Shown: piece after piece, positions 12,884 to 14,635 of the stretch
Layout: each line of letters begins with the position of its first letter
How positions within the stretch are numbered: position 1 is the stretch's first letter
Assembly: GCA_007120095.1 (NCBI GenBank)
Contig: SKOM01000065.1
Coordinates: forward strand, 1 to 14,635
Length of the DNA: 14,635 nucleotides
Direction: 5' to 3'
Origin: Candidatus Competibacteraceae bacterium
Lineage (GTDB): Bacteria > Pseudomonadota > Gammaproteobacteria > Competibacterales > Competibacteraceae
Notes under the pieces: model-generated
Told to the model about the DNA's origin: nothing
Database searches by the model: none
What the model saw: only the letters and a program-made list of their open reading frames with translations
Position numbers and translations under genes: made by a program

Positions 12884-12941
12884 GGCCGGATGTTCAATAG
12901 CGCCAAATTATGACACTTAAACACTGTTGTCACGTCCGGCC
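12884..12941. other. Inverted repeats between convergent regulator and permease genes
   Basis: GGCCGGA (12884–12890) pairs with TCCGGCC (12935–12941). Inside, TGACA (12911–12915) pairs with TGTCA (12928–12932). The nested stems span the stop codon of the permease and lie after the stop of the regulator. They lack T-tracts, but could form a bidirectional transcript-end structure. Confidence 0.35.
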
Positions 12942-14023
12942 TGGCCCTGTTTTACCGTTGGTGAGTTTTGCCACCAACGCCGCCCTGCAACAATACGGCG
13001 GCGCAGCGGCGCGATGCCCAGGATCAGCAACAGGATTAAACACGCCCACGCCAGCGACTCCGGTAACCACTCGCGGGCCGCCCCGACTTGGGTGCCGACA
13101 TCCACACCCAGTGCCGCCACTCCGGCATCGACAGCCAGTCCTAGCGAGACGGTGGTCACGACAATACCCGCCACATAGTACAGCAATGCCTGATTGCCCA
13201 TTTCCCGCCGCAACACGCCGAGCGTAGCCAGGCTGGTGATGGGGGCGGCTAACAGCAATACCAGCACGGTTCCGGGGGACACACCGGCGAGCAGCAAGCT
13301 CGCGCCGATGGGGGTCGCCGCGCTGGCGCACAGATACAAAGGGATGCCGATCACCGCCATCAGCAGCATGGCCACCAGACCGCTGCCGTAAGCGGCGAAC
13401 TGATCCGGCGGTAAAAATGTCATCAGTACGCCCGCAAACACCAGGCCCAGCACAATCCAGATGCTGATGTCATCGAGTACCTCGGTAAACGCATACCTCA
13501 GACCGGCCGCCAAACGAGCGCCTAGCGGTGCCGGAGGTGGTGTCACGGCTGGTAGAGGCTGCGATGAGCCACAGCCGCCCTGACAGGCGCTGGTCGCCGT
13601 GGTACGCGGCAATGCCTCTGAGCGTTCTGTGGTGGCCACCAATAACCCGGTACTGATGGCAGTGACTACCGCACTGGCGGCACGTACCACGGCCATCAGC
13701 GGGCCGAGCAGGGCATAGGTCACGGCCAGGGAGTCGATGCCGATGCCCGGCGTACCGATCAAAAACGCCGTGCTTGGACCGCGTCCGGCCCCACCGCGAT
13801 ATAACGCCAGCGCGGTCGGTATGGCACCACAGGAGCACAAAGGCAAAGGCGCACCGATCACTGCTGCGCGAGCAATCACCCATGGGCCACGCCCGCCCAG
13901 CCAGCGCGTTAAAGTAGTTGCGACGACCAAACCTTTAACCAGCCCCGCTGCCAGCAGTCCCAGCACCAGCCACGGCGCTACGGCCAATGCCATATCTAAA
14001 ATATTGTGCACCACTGTCGGCAT
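12917..14023 (-). CDS. SO_0444-family (ArsP_1/DUF318) metal-efflux permease
   Basis: A 368-residue inner-membrane permease. It has the two repeated halves of the ArsP_1/DUF318 family, with 8–10 helices and a cytoplasmic or periplasmic loop in between. Signature phrases are APWLVLGLLAAGLVKG, GAPLPLCSCGAIPTALALYRGGAGRGPSTAFLIGTPGIGIDSL in the first half, and GIPLYLCASAATPIGASLLLAGVSPGTVLVLLLAAPITSL in the second. The PLCSCG cysteines and the loop cysteines ACQGGCG could bind thiophilic or Cu/Zn-type metals. Members of the SO_0444 group are described as Cu/Zn efflux transporters; related ArsP members export organoarsenicals. ATG at 14023 has GAGGA 8 nt upstream. It is driven by a MerR-type promoter at 14057–14087, which supports a metal-induced function. 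The exact metal cannot be read from sequence. Confidence 0.85.
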   Translation of the reverse strand: MPTVVHNILDMALAVAPWLVLGLLAAGLVKGLVVATTLTRWLGGRGPWVIARAAVIGAPLPLCSCGAIPTALALYRGGAGRGPSTAFLIGTPGIGIDSLAVTYALLGPLMAVVRAASAVVTAISTGLLVATTERSEALPRTTATSACQGGCGSSQPLPAVTPPPAPLGARLAAGLRYAFTEVLDDISIWIVLGLVFAGVLMTFLPPDQFAAYGSGLVAMLLMAVIGIPLYLCASAATPIGASLLLAGVSPGTVLVLLLAAPITSLATLGVLRREMGNQALLYYVAGIVVTTVSLGLAVDAGVAALGVDVGTQVGAAREWLPESLAWACLILLLILGIAPLRRRIVAGRRWWQNSPTVKQGQAGRDNSV

Positions 14024-14056
14024 ACCTGATTCCTCAGCGTGTTGATGGAGCCGATG

Positions 14057-14087
14057 AGTATCAAGCCTGTAACCTTTACAGGGTCAA
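14057..14087 (-). promoter_or_regulatory. MerR-family metal-responsive promoter/operator of the permease gene
   Basis: On the minus strand the -35 TTGACC (14087–14082) and -10 GATACT (14062–14057) are 19 bp apart, the overlong spacing typical of MerR-regulated promoters. Within the spacer is a perfect dyad: CCTGTAA (14082–14076), AGG centre, TTACAGG (14072–14066). This is the operator layout known for CueR, ZntR, PbrR and relatives, where the activator untwists the DNA upon metal binding. The -10 lies about 34 bp before the permease ATG. No merR gene lies in the window. Confidence 0.85.
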
Positions 14088-14158
14088 GCCCGGTGTTCAT
14101 CCATAAACATACCCCAAGTCGCTGCGGCTGAGCACAGGGCTTAGCCACCACTGCCGTC

Positions 14159-14185
14159 TGACAACTGCACCCAGGTGCAGTGTCA
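14159..14185. promoter_or_regulatory. Long dyad between the divergent promoters (candidate operator or hairpin)
   Basis: CTGCACC (14165–14171), CA, GGTGCAG (14174–14180) is a perfect 7-bp inverted repeat. TGACA (14159–14163) and TGTCA (14181–14185) extend it with a single unpaired A. It lies about 70 bp upstream of the MerR promoter and about 125 bp before the rightward gene. The regulator is unknown. An AT-rich stretch (14203–14255) with TATAAC at 14250–14255 and another at 14277–14282 follows and probably holds the rightward promoter, but no good -35 was found. Confidence 0.4.
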
Positions 14186-14308
14186 AGACTGCACTGCATT
14201 CAGTACATATAATTTTTTAATCAATTTATCAAATGGTTAATTCTTTAACTATAACGGCATGGTGTTTGCTCCAGGGTATAACAGTGTCAACTGACTGGAG
14301 ATACCCCG

Positions 14309-14635
14309 ATGGACTCTACAGCTTCCCCCACCCCGTGGCCTCTGCGGCTGCTGGATAGCTTTCTGCAAGAGCGCAATATCCGCTGGTTATTAGCCGCAGG
14401 TGCGGTGATCCTGCTGGCGTCCTCATTGATGCTGATCAGCAACCACTGGGGCACTTATACACCCACATGGCAGTATCTGATCATGCTGGCCTATACCGGC
14501 TTAATTCATATCGCCGCCGGTTGGACGGCCACTCGGCTGAGTTTGCCACGCACTGCGGTGGCATTACGTGCCCTGACTCTGCTACTGATACCGGTACTGT
14601 TTCTGGCCTTAGCCTGGTTGACTCTCAGCGGTGAA
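14309..14635 (+). CDS. N-terminal part of a polytopic membrane protein of unknown function, runs off the right edge
   Basis: The frame from ATG 14309 is open to the window end (109 residues). GGAG at 14297–14300 lies 8 nt before the start. After a short cytoplasmic segment (MDSTASPTPWPLRLLDSFLQERNI) come three hydrophobic helices: RWLLAAGAVILLASSLMLIS, YLIMLAYTGLIHIAAGW and ALRALTLLLIPVLFLALAWLTL. The phrase NIRWLLAAGAVILLASSLMLISNHWGTYTP resembles the start of large multi-helix proteins of unknown function, loosely like DUF2157 proteins, but I cannot assign a family firmly. It is transcribed divergently from the metal-efflux permease, sharing about 285 bp of upstream DNA that carries a MerR promoter and a second dyad. 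Confidence 0.6.
   Translation, partial: MDSTASPTPWPLRLLDSFLQERNIRWLLAAGAVILLASSLMLISNHWGTYTPTWQYLIMLAYTGLIHIAAGWTATRLSLPRTAVALRALTLLLIPVLFLALAWLTLSGE

Noticed and set aside
12556..12933. Minus-strand open frame opposite the regulator C-terminus
   Set aside because: It is antisense to the well-supported AAA+/Fis coding region, with no ribosome site or signature.

Overview
The window reads as a chromosomal stretch of a proteobacterium, most likely a gammaproteobacterium. The support is indirect: moderate GC, a cytochrome b561–YceI gene pair of the E. coli yceJ–yceI type, an NtrC-type sigma-54 activator, and the overall family mix. No rRNA, tRNA or CRISPR array was seen, so the taxonomy is an inference.

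Left part (1–5210). The 5' end of a minus-strand membrane alpha/beta-hydrolase gene (Abhydrolase_9 type) runs off the left edge. A plus-strand pair follows: a pyridine nucleotide-disulfide oxidoreductase of the dihydrolipoyl dehydrogenase type, tightly followed by type 2 isopentenyl-diphosphate isomerase (fni). Next come two exported proteins, an unnamed periplasmic-binding-like protein and a secreted patatin-like phospholipase, with a terminator-like hairpin at the end.

Middle part (5236–9686). A minus-strand block holds an SDR dehydrogenase, two YceI-family periplasmic proteins and a cytochrome b561. A strong intrinsic terminator separates the two yceI genes, so cytochrome b561 and the distal yceI form one unit and the second yceI another. 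Plus-strand genes then encode a small VOC-fold protein and an unusual two-domain DNA-binding protein: an excisionase-like HTH, a Lys/Pro-rich linker, and a module resembling the DNA-binding 'Recombinase' domain of large serine recombinases. A small two-helix membrane protein lies opposite them.

Scrambled part (9723–12877). This is the genomically active area. A 257-bp internal piece of a sigma-54 response-regulator gene (9940–10196) is repeated, with three mismatches, inside the intact gene (11792–12048). Between the copies lie a frameshifted 3' remnant of an IS4-like transposase, an intact VapB/VapC toxin–antitoxin operon with its own promoter, a truncated unidentified reading frame, and a decapitated, tail-less SAM-methyltransferase fragment. 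These pieces look like successive insertions and deletions. Homologous recombination between the two copies would remove the toxin–antitoxin operon and the start of the regulator gene together.

Right part (12917–14635). A minus-strand SO_0444-type (ArsP_1/DUF318) metal-efflux permease is preceded by a textbook MerR-family promoter: -35 and -10 hexamers 19 bp apart around a perfect 7-bp dyad. No merR gene is visible in the window. A second dyad and an AT-rich stretch lie between this promoter and the start of a divergent polytopic membrane protein that runs off the right edge.
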